A stretch of DNA of 64,000 nt, taken from contig NZ_FOQH01000013.1 of NCBI RefSeq assembly GCF_900113695.1, positions 54,571-118,570 on the forward strand, given 5' to 3'. The notes under the pieces were generated by a model. It was not told the origin of the DNA. It was given only the letters and a program-made list of their open reading frames with translations, and did not search any database. Shown in pieces: positions 10,611-18,335 of this stretch. The DNA comes from Albimonas pacifica (GTDB taxonomy: Bacteria; Pseudomonadota; Alphaproteobacteria; Rhodobacterales; Rhodobacteraceae). Every line of letters starts with the position of its first letter. The stretch's first letter is position 1. A program made the translations under genes and the position numbers.

Positions 10611-11411
10611 ATGAAGCTGAAGCGCCTGTTGATCACCGGGGCGGCCGGGGGCCTCGGCCGCCTGGCGCGCGAGCGCCTCGGCGGTCTCGCCGAGACGATC
10701 CGCCTCTCCGACGTCGTCGAGATGACGCCGGCGGGCCCGGGCGAGGAGGTGATGACCTGCGATCTCGGCGACTTCGAGCGGGTGCGCGAGGTGGTCGAGG
10801 GCTGCGACGCGATCCTGCACCTGGGCGGCGTCTCGGTGGAGCGGAGCTTCGCCGAGATCTCCAACGGCAATCTCACCGGGCTCTACCACCTCTACGAGGC
10901 GGCCCGGAAGGCGGGGGTGCGGCGGGTGCTGTTCGCCTCCTCCAACCACGCCATCGGCTTCCATCCGCGCGAGCGGATGCTGGACGCCGACAGCCCCTTC
11001 GCGCCGGACAGCCTCTACGGCGTCTCGAAAGTGTTCGGGGAGGCGGTGGCGATGCTCTACTGGGAGAAGTTCGGGATCGAGACGGCGCGCGTGCGCATCG
11101 GCTCCTGCTTCGCCGAGCCGCGGGACCACCGGATGCTGGCGACGTGGCTGTCGCCCGACGACTTCGTGCGGCTGTGCGAGGCGGTGTTCCGCGCGCCTCG
11201 GCTGGGCTGCCCGGTGATCTACGGGGCGTCGGCGAATGCGGAGCGGTGGTGGGACAACTCGAAGGTCGGCTACGTGGGCTGGGTCCCGCAGGATTCCTCC
11301 GAGGCCTTCCGCGCGAAGCTGGACGCGGCGATGACGCCGCCGGCGGTCGACGATCCCGCGAACCGCTACCAGGGGGGCGGGTTCGCGGCGGCGGGGCACT
11401 ACGAGGACTGA
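10611..11411 (+). CDS. udh: Uronate dehydrogenase (NAD-dependent)
   Basis: A 266-residue extended-SDR enzyme that oxidises D-galacturonate or D-glucuronate to the aldaro-lactone with NAD+. It resembles what I recall of Agrobacterium Udh: TGAAGGLGRLARERL (NAD-binding glycines), HLGGVSVERSF, FASSNHAIGFHPR, the catalytic YGVSK, RIGSCFAEPRDHRML, VIYGASANAERWWDNS and the C-terminal FQGG-like YQGGGF. It is the last gene of the TRAP operon. A structured repeat starts about 8 bp after the stop. A plain NAD-epimerase is the formal alternative but unlikely here. Confidence 0.94.
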   Translation: MKLKRLLITGAAGGLGRLARERLGGLAETIRLSDVVEMTPAGPGEEVMTCDLGDFERVREVVEGCDAILHLGGVSVERSFAEISNGNLTGLYHLYEAARKAGVRRVLFASSNHAIGFHPRERMLDADSPFAPDSLYGVSKVFGEAVAMLYWEKFGIETARVRIGSCFAEPRDHRMLATWLSPDDFVRLCEAVFRAPRLGCPVIYGASANAERWWDNSKVGYVGWVPQDSSEAFRAKLDAAMTPPAVDDPANRYQGGGFAAAGHYED

Positions 11412-11418
11412 GCGGACT

Positions 11419-11680
11419 GCAGGCGCCCTGCGGGCGGGCTTGGCTGGCGGGCGCCCGGGGCGAGGGGGCGCTGCGAGACGCGCAGGCCGCTCCGGAACTC
11501 ACCCAAGAACAAGCCCCGCGCCTGTCCTCCGGATCCGTCCATCGCTGAAGATGCCTGAGCGACTCGCCCCCTCCGGTCAAGGACAAGCCGCGCTGCGCGC
11601 GGTCGCTTCGCGATCCTTGACCGGAGGGGGCGAGTCGCTCTGATCGGCATCAGCGATGGACGGCTCCGGAGAACAGGCGC
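11419..11680. repeat. Dispersed structured repeat, copy 2
   Basis: Copy 2 lies between the convergent udh and LysR genes. Outer arms are 11518-11545 and 11653-11680; inner arms are 11557-11583 and 11614-11640 and are perfectly complementary. The variable decamer of the inner stem is CCCCCTCCGG/CCGGAGGGGG, where copies 1, 3 and 5 have CCCGCCCCGG/CCGGGGCGGG, so both sides changed together. The apical hairpin is CCGCGC/GCGCGG. The 5' part is the most divergent of the five copies: the GGAGCC/GGCTCC hairpin is not recognisable. Confidence 0.88.
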
Positions 11681-11729
11681 TCCGCGAGGGCCGCCGGCGT
11701 GGCGCGCCGGGCGCCGGGGACTGCGGGCG

Positions 11730-12629
11730 TCAGGCAGAGGGGGCGTCGGCGGCCTCGGCCAGCAGCCAGTCGCGGAACAGGCGGACGGATTCGCGGGGCG
11801 GGCCCTCGGCGGGCTCCACGAACCAGTAGGCGCCGCGGGAGCGGATCGGGCGGCCGACCTGCACCAGGCGGCCGTCGGCGAGCTCGGGGCGCACGAGGAA
11901 ATCGGGGGCGAGCGCGAGGCCCACGCCGGCCTGGCAGGCCTGGATCACCAGGGCGAACTGCTCGAACGCCATGCCCTGCGCGGGGGCGGCGGGCAGGGCG
12001 TGGGCGGCGAACCAGTCCTGCCAGTCGTGGGGGCGCGAGCGCATCAGCAGCTTCGGGGCCTCGCGCACCGCCTCCGCGCTCAGGCCCCCGGCGGCGCCGG
12101 GGAAGGCGGGGGAGGCGACGGGGATCACCGTCTCGGCCATCAGGGGCGTGAGGCGGGCGCCGGGCCAGTCCTCGGCCCCGTGGTGAATGGCGGCGTCGAT
12201 GCGCTCGGCGGCGAGGTCGAAGCGGCCGATGCGGGTGGCGAAGGCGATGGTGACGTCGGGATGCGCGGCGGCGAAGCGGGGCATGCGGGGCATCAGCCAG
12301 CGGGTCCCGAAGGTCGGCAGCAGGGCGATGGTCAGGGAGCGGCGGCCGGAGTCGGTCATCAGGCCCAGGGTCGCGTCGCGGATGCGGGAGAGGGCGGGGG
12401 CGACCTCGCGCGCATAGGCGGCGCCTTCGGGGGTCAGCGCCACGCGGCGGGTGGAGCGTTCCAGCAGGCGGCGGCCGAGGTGGTCCTCCAGGGCGGCGAT
12501 CTGGCGGGAGAGGGCGGACTGGCTGAGCGAGAGCTCGGCGGCGGCCTCGGTGAAGCTGCCGAGCCGCGCGGCGGCTTCGAAGGCGCAGAGCGCGGTGATC
12601 GAGGGGTAGAGGCGGCGCGGGTGGCTCAT
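11730..12629 (-). CDS. LysR-family regulator, probably of glutaryl-CoA dehydrogenase
   Basis: A 299-residue protein with an N-terminal LysR helix-turn-helix (ALCAFEAAARLGSFTEAAAELSLSQSALSRQIAALEDHLG region, about residues 10-60) and a periplasmic-binding-protein-like effector domain. The proline-free start MSHPRRLYPSITAL resembles the GcvA group. I start at 12629, since the open frame above it has no LysR features. It is divergent from gcdH, 97 bp away. LysR genes beside glutaryl-CoA dehydrogenase are common in proteobacteria and several control that gene; that role here is inferred. Confidence 0.85.
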   Translation of the reverse strand: MSHPRRLYPSITALCAFEAAARLGSFTEAAAELSLSQSALSRQIAALEDHLGRRLLERSTRRVALTPEGAAYAREVAPALSRIRDATLGLMTDSGRRSLTIALLPTFGTRWLMPRMPRFAAAHPDVTIAFATRIGRFDLAAERIDAAIHHGAEDWPGARLTPLMAETVIPVASPAFPGAAGGLSAEAVREAPKLLMRSRPHDWQDWFAAHALPAAPAQGMAFEQFALVIQACQAGVGLALAPDFLVRPELADGRLVQVGRPIRSRGAYWFVEPAEGPPRESVRLFRDWLLAEAADAPSA

Positions 12630-12657
12630 TCTTGCGATTGTTGCATGAATGGATGCG

Positions 12658-12671
12658 GGAAACAAATTTCC
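12658..12671. promoter_or_regulatory. Inverted repeat in the LysR/gcdH divergent promoter
   Basis: GGAAA-caaa-TTTCC is a perfect palindrome in the unusually AT-rich centre of the 97-bp region between the LysR gene and gcdH. LysR regulators bind such interrupted dyads near the promoter of the divergent target. The site contains no classical T-N11-A with clear extended symmetry, so assignment as the operator is tentative. Confidence 0.45.
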
Positions 12672-12726
12672 GGCGCGGGCTCGGGGGCTGTATTGAGACG
12701 CAAACCGCAATGCCCGGAGGGAAGCC

Positions 12727-13941
12727 ATGACCGCGCAGCTCAAGCCCAAGGATCGTCCGTCGCAGGCGTCGTTCGTGTGGGAGGACCCGTTCCTGCTGGC
12801 CGACCAGCTGGAGGAGGACGAGCGCGCCCTGATGGACGCCGCCCACGCCTTCGCGCAGGAGAGGCTGGCGACCCGCGTGACGAAAGCCTTCCTGGAGGAG
12901 ACCTCCGAGCCCGAGATCTTCGCCGAGATGGGCGAGATGGGGCTGCTCGGCTCCACCATCCCCGAGGAATACGGCGGGATCGGCGCGGGCTATGTCTCCT
13001 ACGGCCTGATCGCGCGGGAGGTGGAGCGGGTGGACTCGGGCTACCGCTCGATGATGTCGGTGCAGTCCAGCCTGGTGATGTACCCGATCTACGCCTACGG
13101 CTCCGAGGAGCAGCGGAAGAAGTATCTTCCGGGCCTCGCCGCTGGCACGCTGATCGGCTGCTTCGGGCTGACCGAGCCCGAGGCGGGCTCCGACCCCGGC
13201 GGCATGAAGACCCGCGCCGAGAAGATCGACGGCGGCTACCGGCTGACCGGCGAGAAGATGTGGATCTCGAACGCCCCCTTCGCCGACGTGTTCGTGGTCT
13301 GGGCCAAGTCCGACGCCCATGGCGGCAAGATCCGCGGCTTCGTGCTCGAGAAGGGGATGAAGGGGCTCTCGGCGCCCAAGATCGAGCAGAAGCTGAGCCT
13401 GCGCGCCTCGATCACCGGCTCGATCACGATGGAGAACGTCGAGGTCGGAGAGGACGCGCTGCTGCCCAACATCGAGGGCCTGTCGGGTCCCTTCGGCTGC
13501 CTCAACCGCGCCCGCTACGGCATCGCCTGGGGGGTGATGGGGGCGGCGGAGGACTGCTGGTTCCGCTCGCGCCAGTACGGGCTGGATCGCAAGCAGTTCA
13601 ACCGGCCGCTGGCGAACACGCAGCTGTTCCAGAAGAAGCTCGCCGACATGCAGACCGAGATCTCGCTGGGCCTGCAGGCGGCCCTGCGGGTCGGGCGGCT
13701 GATGGACCGGGCGATGGCGGCGCCGGAGATGATCTCGATCATCAAGCGCAACAACTGCGGCAAGGCGCTGGACATCGCGCGGATGGCCCGGGACATGCAC
13801 GGGGGCAACGGGATCTCGGCGGAGTATCACGTGATGCGCCACGCGATGAACCTCGAGACGGTGAACACCTACGAGGGCGCGCATGACGTGCACGCGCTCA
13901 TTCTGGGCCGGGCGCAGACCGGGCTGCAGGCGTTCTTCTGA
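12727..13941 (+). CDS. gcdH: Glutaryl-CoA dehydrogenase
   Basis: A 404-residue flavin acyl-CoA dehydrogenase that oxidises and decarboxylates glutaryl-CoA to crotonyl-CoA in lysine and tryptophan breakdown. The catalytic base is Glu383 in [20 protein letters not shown], the arrangement seen in GCDH rather than in short-chain dehydrogenases. Other blocks are [34 protein letters not shown] and [25 protein letters not shown]. The start has an upstream GGAGGG. A strong hairpin follows the stop. Electrons would pass to electron-transfer flavoprotein, which is not encoded here. Confidence 0.95.
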   Translation: MTAQLKPKDRPSQASFVWEDPFLLADQLEEDERALMDAAHAFAQERLATRVTKAFLEETSEPEIFAEMGEMGLLGSTIPEEYGGIGAGYVSYGLIAREVERVDSGYRSMMSVQSSLVMYPIYAYGSEEQRKKYLPGLAAGTLIGCFGLTEPEAGSDPGGMKTRAEKIDGGYRLTGEKMWISNAPFADVFVVWAKSDAHGGKIRGFVLEKGMKGLSAPKIEQKLSLRASITGSITMENVEVGEDALLPNIEGLSGPFGCLNRARYGIAWGVMGAAEDCWFRSRQYGLDRKQFNRPLANTQLFQKKLADMQTEISLGLQAALRVGRLMDRAMAAPEMISIIKRNNCGKALDIARMARDMHGGNGISAEYHVMRHAMNLETVNTYEGAHDVHALILGRAQTGLQAFF

Positions 13942-13997
13942 GGACGCGGCGCCCGCGTTGCGGGCATTCCTTCGCCTCGGCCCTTGCGGGCCTCAGG

Positions 13998-14021
13998 AGG
14001 GCCCCGCTTCGGCGGGGCCTT
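13998..14021 (+). terminator. Intrinsic terminator-like hairpin after gcdH
   Basis: A 10-bp GC-rich stem with a TTCG tetraloop (GGCCCCGC/GCGGGGCC core), 57 bp past the gcdH stop. The T-run after it is short (TTCTGC), which is normal for such a GC-rich genome. It would separate gcdH from the downstream thiolase-like gene. Confidence 0.75.
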
Positions 14022-14094
14022 CTGCGCTTCGGGAACCCACCCGAGACCAGGCGCTCCCGGCGAGGCCTGGGGCGGGGGCGCCGCGGGGGCGCGA

Positions 14095-14123
14095 TTGACG
14101 ACCGGTCGGCAGGCAAATAGCGT
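14095..14123 (+). promoter_or_regulatory. Promoter of the thiolase-like gene
   Basis: TTGACG, a 17-bp spacer and TAGCGT form a good housekeeping-type promoter, 65 bp upstream of the GTG start at 14188. The bases from the -10 onward (TAGCGTCGCGGG) are identical to those at the promoter at 16727-16754. Confidence 0.65.
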
Positions 14124-14187
14124 CGCGGGCGGTGGAGGAGCGCGGCCGGGTCCTGCGGGGGTCGGCGGCAGCAGAAGGAGGGCGCGC

Positions 14188-15711
14188 GTGAGCGAGGACC
14201 CGCGGCGGATTCCGGTCGTCATCGGCGTCGGACAGGTCAACGATCGGCCGGAGGACCCCGAGCAGGGGCTCGACTCGCTCGGCCTGATGGTCGAGGCGCT
14301 GCGGCGCGCGGATGCGGACGCCGGCGGCGGCTGGCTGGCGCGGCTGGGATCGGTCGCGGTCGTCGACCAGATCTCCTGCCCGGGGCTCGGGAACCTGGCC
14401 GAAGGCGTGGCGACGGCGCTGGGCGCCCGGCCCGCGCATCTCAAGGTCACGCCGGGGCCGATGGGCGACGGACCGGTGACGCTGCTCGCCGAGGCCGCCA
14501 ACCTGATCGGGCGCGGCGAGGTCGAGGTCGCCGCCGTCACCGGGGGCGAGGCGCTGAGGACCGCCGCGCGCCGGGCGGCCGCCGCAGGGGGCGGGGACGC
14601 CAACGCCTCGCGCGCCTCCTCGGAGCGGCGCTCGAAGGGGATGCTGCGCGCGCGCTACGGGCTGACGGCGCCGGTGGACGTCTATCCGCTTTATGAAAAC
14701 GGCTGCCGCGCGGCCTGGGGGCAGAGCCTTGCCGAGGGCCAGGACGAGAGCGCGCTGATCTGGTCGCTGATGTCCAAGGTCGCCGCCGAAAACCCCGACG
14801 CCTGGCTCAGGAAGCCGCTGGAGCCGGCCGACATCCTCTCGCCCGAGGGCGGCAACCGGCCGATCGCCTTCCCCTATTCCAAGCTGATGGTCGCCAACGG
14901 CTCGGTCAACCAGGGCGCGGGCTTCATCGTGGCGAGCCTCGCCGCCGCCCGCGAGGCGGGGATCCCGGAGGAGCGGCTGGTGCATGTCGGCCTCGCCGCG
15001 CGCGCGCAGGAGGATCCCGACATCCTGCGGCGCGACCGCTACGACCGCACCGCGACCATCGAGGTCTCGATCCGCAAGACGCTGGAGAAGAACCGGGTCG
15101 AGGCGAAGGACCTCGACGCGGTGGAGCTCTATTCCTGCTTCCCCTGCGTGCCGAAGATGGCGCGGCGCGTGCTGGGCTGGCCGGCGGAGAAGCCCGCCAC
15201 GGTCTATGGCGGGCTGACCTTCGGAGGCGGGCCGATCGGCAACGTGATGAGCCATGCGCTCGCCGCGATGGTGGAGAAGATCCGGGGCGGCGCGAAGCTG
15301 GGGCTGGTCTTCGCCAACGGCGGGCACGCCACCTACTCCTGCACCATCGTGCTGGGGCGCGAGCCGATCCCGGGCGCGTCCTTCCCCGCCGAGTTCGACC
15401 ACCAGGCCGACGCCGACGCCCTGCGCGACCCGGTGCCGGAGCTGGTGGAGAGCTACCAGGGCCCCGCCACGGTCGAGACCTACACCGTCTTCTACGGCCG
15501 CGACGGGGCGCCCCGGAACGGGGTGATCGTGGCGCGCACCGCCCAGGGCGCGCGCACGGTCGCCCTGGTGCCCGGCGAAGACGCGGCCGCCATCGCCTGG
15601 CTGACCGACGGCGCGCAGGAGCCGGTGGGCGCCGCGGGCGAGATCGTGCCGGGGACCGCGCCCGCCCCCGACGGCGGCGCGCCGCTGCAGGTCTGGAAGC
15701 GGGCCGGCTGA
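14188..15711 (+). CDS. Thiolase-superfamily protein (acetyl-CoA acetyltransferase-like)
   Basis: A 507-residue thiolase-fold protein of the SCP-x/type-1 thiolase-like group. The N-terminal half has VIGVGQVNDRPEDPEQGLDSL and AVTGGEALRTA; the central part has FPYSKLMVANGSVNQGAGFIVAS; the third block is VELYSCFPCVPKMARRVLG, followed by TFGGGPIGNVMSHALAAMVEKIR and GLVFANGGHATYSC. The last 90 residues match the extra C-terminal domain often found in this group. I chose the GTG at 14188, which has AAGGAGG 7 bp upstream. The canonical N-terminal thiolase Cys is not evident, so the reaction is uncertain. The following SDR gene suggests a fatty-acyl or aromatic acyl-CoA pathway. Confidence 0.8.
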   Translation: MSEDPRRIPVVIGVGQVNDRPEDPEQGLDSLGLMVEALRRADADAGGGWLARLGSVAVVDQISCPGLGNLAEGVATALGARPAHLKVTPGPMGDGPVTLLAEAANLIGRGEVEVAAVTGGEALRTAARRAAAAGGGDANASRASSERRSKGMLRARYGLTAPVDVYPLYENGCRAAWGQSLAEGQDESALIWSLMSKVAAENPDAWLRKPLEPADILSPEGGNRPIAFPYSKLMVANGSVNQGAGFIVASLAAAREAGIPEERLVHVGLAARAQEDPDILRRDRYDRTATIEVSIRKTLEKNRVEAKDLDAVELYSCFPCVPKMARRVLGWPAEKPATVYGGLTFGGGPIGNVMSHALAAMVEKIRGGAKLGLVFANGGHATYSCTIVLGREPIPGASFPAEFDHQADADALRDPVPELVESYQGPATVETYTVFYGRDGAPRNGVIVARTAQGARTVALVPGEDAAAIAWLTDGAQEPVGAAGEIVPGTAPAPDGGAPLQVWKRAG

Positions 15712-15790
15712 GCCGCGCCCGCCGCCCCGCGGCCCGATGATCGGCGCGCGTCCCCCAAGGGGGCGCGCGCGCCCCTGAAAAAACCAGGAC

Positions 15791-15875
15791 CGCCCGGCTG
15801 CGCCGGGCCGCCAAAATCAAGAACGCCCGGCTGCGCCGGGCCGCCAAAATCAAGAATGCCCGGCTGCGCCGGGCC
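15791..15875. repeat. Tandem 33-bp hairpin repeat
   Basis: Two full 33-bp units (15791-15823 and 15824-15856) and a 19-bp partial third unit. Each contains the hairpin GCCCGGC-tgc-GCCGGGC followed by CGCCAAAATCAAGAA. The units differ at one base. It lies between the thiolase-like gene and the SDR gene, so three stacked hairpins would form in a shared transcript. It could act as a terminator or RNA-stability element, or be a slippage product. Confidence 0.85.
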
Positions 15876-15908
15876 GGGGCCCGGCCGGATCCGGGCGGGA
15901 GGAAGACC

Positions 15909-16676
15909 ATGGCTCGTTTCGAGGGCAAGATCGCGCTGATCACCGGCGCGACCGGCGGCATCGGTTCCGTCACCGCGCGGCGGATGGCGGCGGAGGGCGC
16001 GAAGCTCGTGCTGCAGGACCTGGAGGAGGCGCCGCTGAAGGCGCTGGCGGCCGAGCTCGGCGGGGCCGAGATCGCGCCGGGCGACGTCGCCGAGCCCTCG
16101 GTCATGCAGGCCGCCGTCGACAAGGGCATGGCCGCCTTCGGGCGAATCGACTGCGCCTTCCTCAACGCCGGCGTCGAGGGGCCGATCGCGCCGCTGGAGG
16201 AGGGCGACGTCTCGGCCTTCGACCATGTGATGCGGGTCAACGTGCGCGGGCCCTTCGTGGGTCTGGCGGCGCTGTTCCCGGCGATGAAGGCGACGGGGGG
16301 CTCGGTGGTGATCACCTCCTCGACCGCCGGCCTGCGGGGCGCGACGGGGCTGTCGCGCTACACCACCTCGAAGCACGCGGTGATCGGGCTGATGCGCACG
16401 GCGGCGCTCGAGGGCTCGGCCCACGGCATCCGGGTCAACACCGTGCACCCCGCGCCCATCGACACCCGCATGATCCACGCGCTGGAGGAGGGCTACGGCA
16501 AGGGCGACCCCGAGCGCGCCGCCGCCGCCCTGAAGGCCGCGATCCCGCTCGGCCGCTACGGCGAGCCGGAGGAGGTCGCCGCCCTGGTCTGCTGGCTGCT
16601 GTCGGACGAGGCGAGCTTCTGCACCGGCGGCCTCTACCAGGTGGACGGCGGCTCGACCGCGGGGGCGCGGCGCTAG
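15909..16676 (+). CDS. Short-chain dehydrogenase/reductase
   Basis: A 255-residue classical SDR with the cofactor motif TGATGGIG (residues 13-20), LNAG (85-88), the catalytic Ser near 138 and Tyr151/Lys155 in YTTSK. The C-terminal IPLGRYGEPEEVAALVCWLLSDEASFCTGGLYQVDGG is typical. The acidic LQDLEE after strand 2 argues for NAD(H) preference. The start has GGGAGGAAG upstream. The substrate cannot be told. It is downstream of the thiolase-like gene, separated by the tandem hairpins, and could be a 3-hydroxyacyl-CoA dehydrogenase. Confidence 0.85.
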   Translation: MARFEGKIALITGATGGIGSVTARRMAAEGAKLVLQDLEEAPLKALAAELGGAEIAPGDVAEPSVMQAAVDKGMAAFGRIDCAFLNAGVEGPIAPLEEGDVSAFDHVMRVNVRGPFVGLAALFPAMKATGGSVVITSSTAGLRGATGLSRYTTSKHAVIGLMRTAALEGSAHGIRVNTVHPAPIDTRMIHALEEGYGKGDPERAAAALKAAIPLGRYGEPEEVAALVCWLLSDEASFCTGGLYQVDGGSTAGARR

Positions 16677-16726
16677 GGCGCCCCGTCCTGCAGGGCGCGC
16701 GCCCGGCGCGCGCGCCGGTGCAACCG

Positions 16727-16754
16727 TTGCGCGAAGGTTCATTTGCCGTAGCGT
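16727..16754 (+). promoter_or_regulatory. Promoter of the small exported-protein gene pair
   Basis: TTGCGC, a 16-bp spacer and TAGCGT lie 62 bp before the ATG at 16816. The -10 and following bases TAGCGTCGCGGG are the same 12-mer as at 14118. The 139-bp region otherwise contains a GCGCGC-rich stretch after the SDR stop. Confidence 0.6.
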
Positions 16755-16815
16755 CGCGGGAGCGTATCCTCTGCCCACCAGAGCGCCCGGAGAGGCCGTA
16801 GGGGAGTAGGATTCG

Positions 16816-17163
16816 ATGAAGAGAGCGATCGCGATGATGACGGGGGCGTTGCTCGCCCTCCCGGCGGCGGCGCAGGCCCAGTCCGACGCCCAGGACGACA
16901 TGGCCGCGAAGGTCCGCAGCCTGGCGCTGGCCATCGGCAACGCCTACGCCTGCACCCCCGAGGACGGGCGGACCACCTTCAAGGAAGAGGCGCATCACCT
17001 GTTCGACCTGATCGTGCAGGACGTCGGCTCGGACCTCGCCTTCCTCTACGCCACCGGCGTCGGCTACGGCTCGGCGGTGGAGGCGTCGGAGATCGACTGC
17101 CCGGCGATGCTGGAGCAGTGGGAGGGCATCCGCACCGACTACGACCTGAAGGCCGAGGAATGA
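16816..17163 (+). CDS. Small exported protein of unknown function
   Basis: A 115-residue protein with a clear signal peptide (MKRAIAMMTGALLALPAAAQAQ, cleavage after AQA). The mature part is acidic and helical, with two Cys (YACTPEDG and EIDCPAML) that could form one disulfide in the periplasm. I do not recognise the family. The start has an upstream GGGGAGTAGG. Its stop overlaps the next gene by ATGA, so the two are co-translated. Confidence 0.8.
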   Translation: MKRAIAMMTGALLALPAAAQAQSDAQDDMAAKVRSLALAIGNAYACTPEDGRTTFKEEAHHLFDLIVQDVGSDLAFLYATGVGYGSAVEASEIDCPAMLEQWEGIRTDYDLKAEE

Positions 17164-17669
17164 GACGCCTGGTCCTTTCCGCAGCGGCCGCCTGCCTTGC
17201 CGCAAGCGCGGCGGGGGCGGCCCCCTCCTCGGGCGCGGCGCCCGGGGCGGCGGACGGAGCCGCGCCGGCCCTCTTCGCGCCGCTGGCGATCCCGGGGATC
17301 GCCGAGGCGCCCGATCCCGCCGGCGAGATCCTGCTCGCCAAGAAGTCCGGCAAGGGCAAGGGCCCCGGCGCCCGGCCCGGAAATCGCGGCGGCGCGCCGG
17401 TGCGCAAGCCCGGCTCGGGCCGCCACGGCGCCGGCGTGAACTACAAGAGCGGGAACAACATCGTCGTGAACCGCGGACGGCCGGGCTACAACGGCTATCG
17501 GCCGGGCGGCGGGCGCTACTACTACGACGACGACGACAACGACGGGCTGGCCGGCGCGCTGGTCGGCGGGGTCATCGGGCTCGGCGTGGGCGCGGCCATC
17601 GCCAACTCGAGCGAGCCCCAGAACACCTGCGTCGACAACAACGGCGACGGCGTCTGCGACGCCTACTGA
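17160..17669 (+). CDS. Exported protein with Gly-zipper-like segment, unknown function
   Basis: A 169-residue protein: signal peptide (about 1-20), an Ala/Pro-rich stretch, a basic Gly/Lys/Arg-rich centre (KKSGKGKGPGARPGNRGG), the acidic tract YYYDDDDNDG, then a glycine-rich hydrophobic segment GALVGGVIGLGVGAAIANSS resembling glycine-zipper membrane segments. It ends with NTCVDNNGDGVCDAY, which reads like a single calcium-binding thrombospondin-3-type or EF-like loop with two Cys. It overlaps the upstream gene by 4 bp. Function unknown; probably a periplasmic or outer-membrane-associated protein. Confidence 0.75.
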   Translation: MRRLVLSAAAACLAASAAGAAPSSGAAPGAADGAAPALFAPLAIPGIAEAPDPAGEILLAKKSGKGKGPGARPGNRGGAPVRKPGSGRHGAGVNYKSGNNIVVNRGRPGYNGYRPGGGRYYYDDDDNDGLAGALVGGVIGLGVGAAIANSSEPQNTCVDNNGDGVCDAY

Positions 17670-17675
17670 GCGTGC

Positions 17676-17710
17676 GCGCGCGCCCGGGCCGCTCCGGCCC
17701 CGGGGCGCGC
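17676..17710. terminator. Possible bidirectional terminator hairpin
   Basis: Between two convergent genes, arms 17676-17690 and 17696-17710 form a 15-bp GC-rich stem with two internal mismatches and a 5-base loop. No T-run is present on either side. Confidence 0.45.
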
Positions 17711-17726
17711 GTCGTTCCGGCCGGGA

Positions 17727-18278
17727 TCAGTCCGCGATGCGGGTGATCTTGGTGCCCTCGATCCCGGCGCCGGCGAAGAAGCCCCGCTGGTCGACGAAGA
17801 ACACGTAGACCCCGTCCTGGTAGGTGGTGGTCGAGAGCTTGCCCGCCAGCATCGCGTCGTCGGCGTAGACGATCGAGGGGCCGACGCCGACCTCCCAGCC
17901 GTCGGTGTCGTCGAGATAGGCCAGCGAATTCTCGGTCATGAACACCATCACGTAGCCGAAGCGCTGGATCCCCGCCTGCAGGCCGTAGCTGACGGCGGCC
18001 GAGCGGTAGACCCCGGCCGTCGCGCCCTCGACGCGCAGGATGCCCTTGCCGGTGGCGCCGCCCAGGATCAGGCCGCCCTTCACGATCTCGGGGAAGATCA
18101 GCAGGCCGGCGGCGCCGTCGAACATCTCCTGCGTCACGGGCTGGGTGGCGATCAGGCGCTCCATGGTGCGGTCGGCCTGGGACTCGAGTTCGGACAGGCT
18201 CTGGGCCATGGCCGGAGCGGGCGCGGCGGCGGCGAGCGTCACGGCGGCCGCGGCGGAAAGAACATCGCGTCGGTTCAT
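17727..18278 (-). CDS. SYLF (YSC84-like) lipid-binding domain protein
   Basis: A 183-residue exported protein. The N-terminus MNRRDVLSAAAAVTLAAAA has a twin-arginine-like signal. The rest is a SYLF domain: AAGLLIFPEIVKGGLILGGATGKGILRV, SYGLQAGIQRFGYVMVFMTENSL and FFAGAGIEGTKITRI. SYLF domains bind phosphoinositides in eukaryotes; bacterial members are mostly uncharacterised periplasmic proteins. It is followed by, and may be co-transcribed after, the HlyD/DUF3302 pair 57 bp upstream. Confidence 0.85.
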   Translation of the reverse strand: MNRRDVLSAAAAVTLAAAAPAPAMAQSLSELESQADRTMERLIATQPVTQEMFDGAAGLLIFPEIVKGGLILGGATGKGILRVEGATAGVYRSAAVSYGLQAGIQRFGYVMVFMTENSLAYLDDTDGWEVGVGPSIVYADDAMLAGKLSTTTYQDGVYVFFVDQRGFFAGAGIEGTKITRIAD

Positions 18279-18335
18279 CGGTTTTCTCCCCCTGGGGACG
18301 CGCCGCGGAGCCGGAGCTCCGCGGCGCGGCGGCGG

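Noticed and set aside
14022..14094. Possible decayed sixth copy of the dispersed element (AGGCGCTCCCGG, CCTGGGGCGGG)
   Set aside because: Only two short blocks that resemble the 3' end match; no inverted arms are present, and such GC-rich words can recur by chance.
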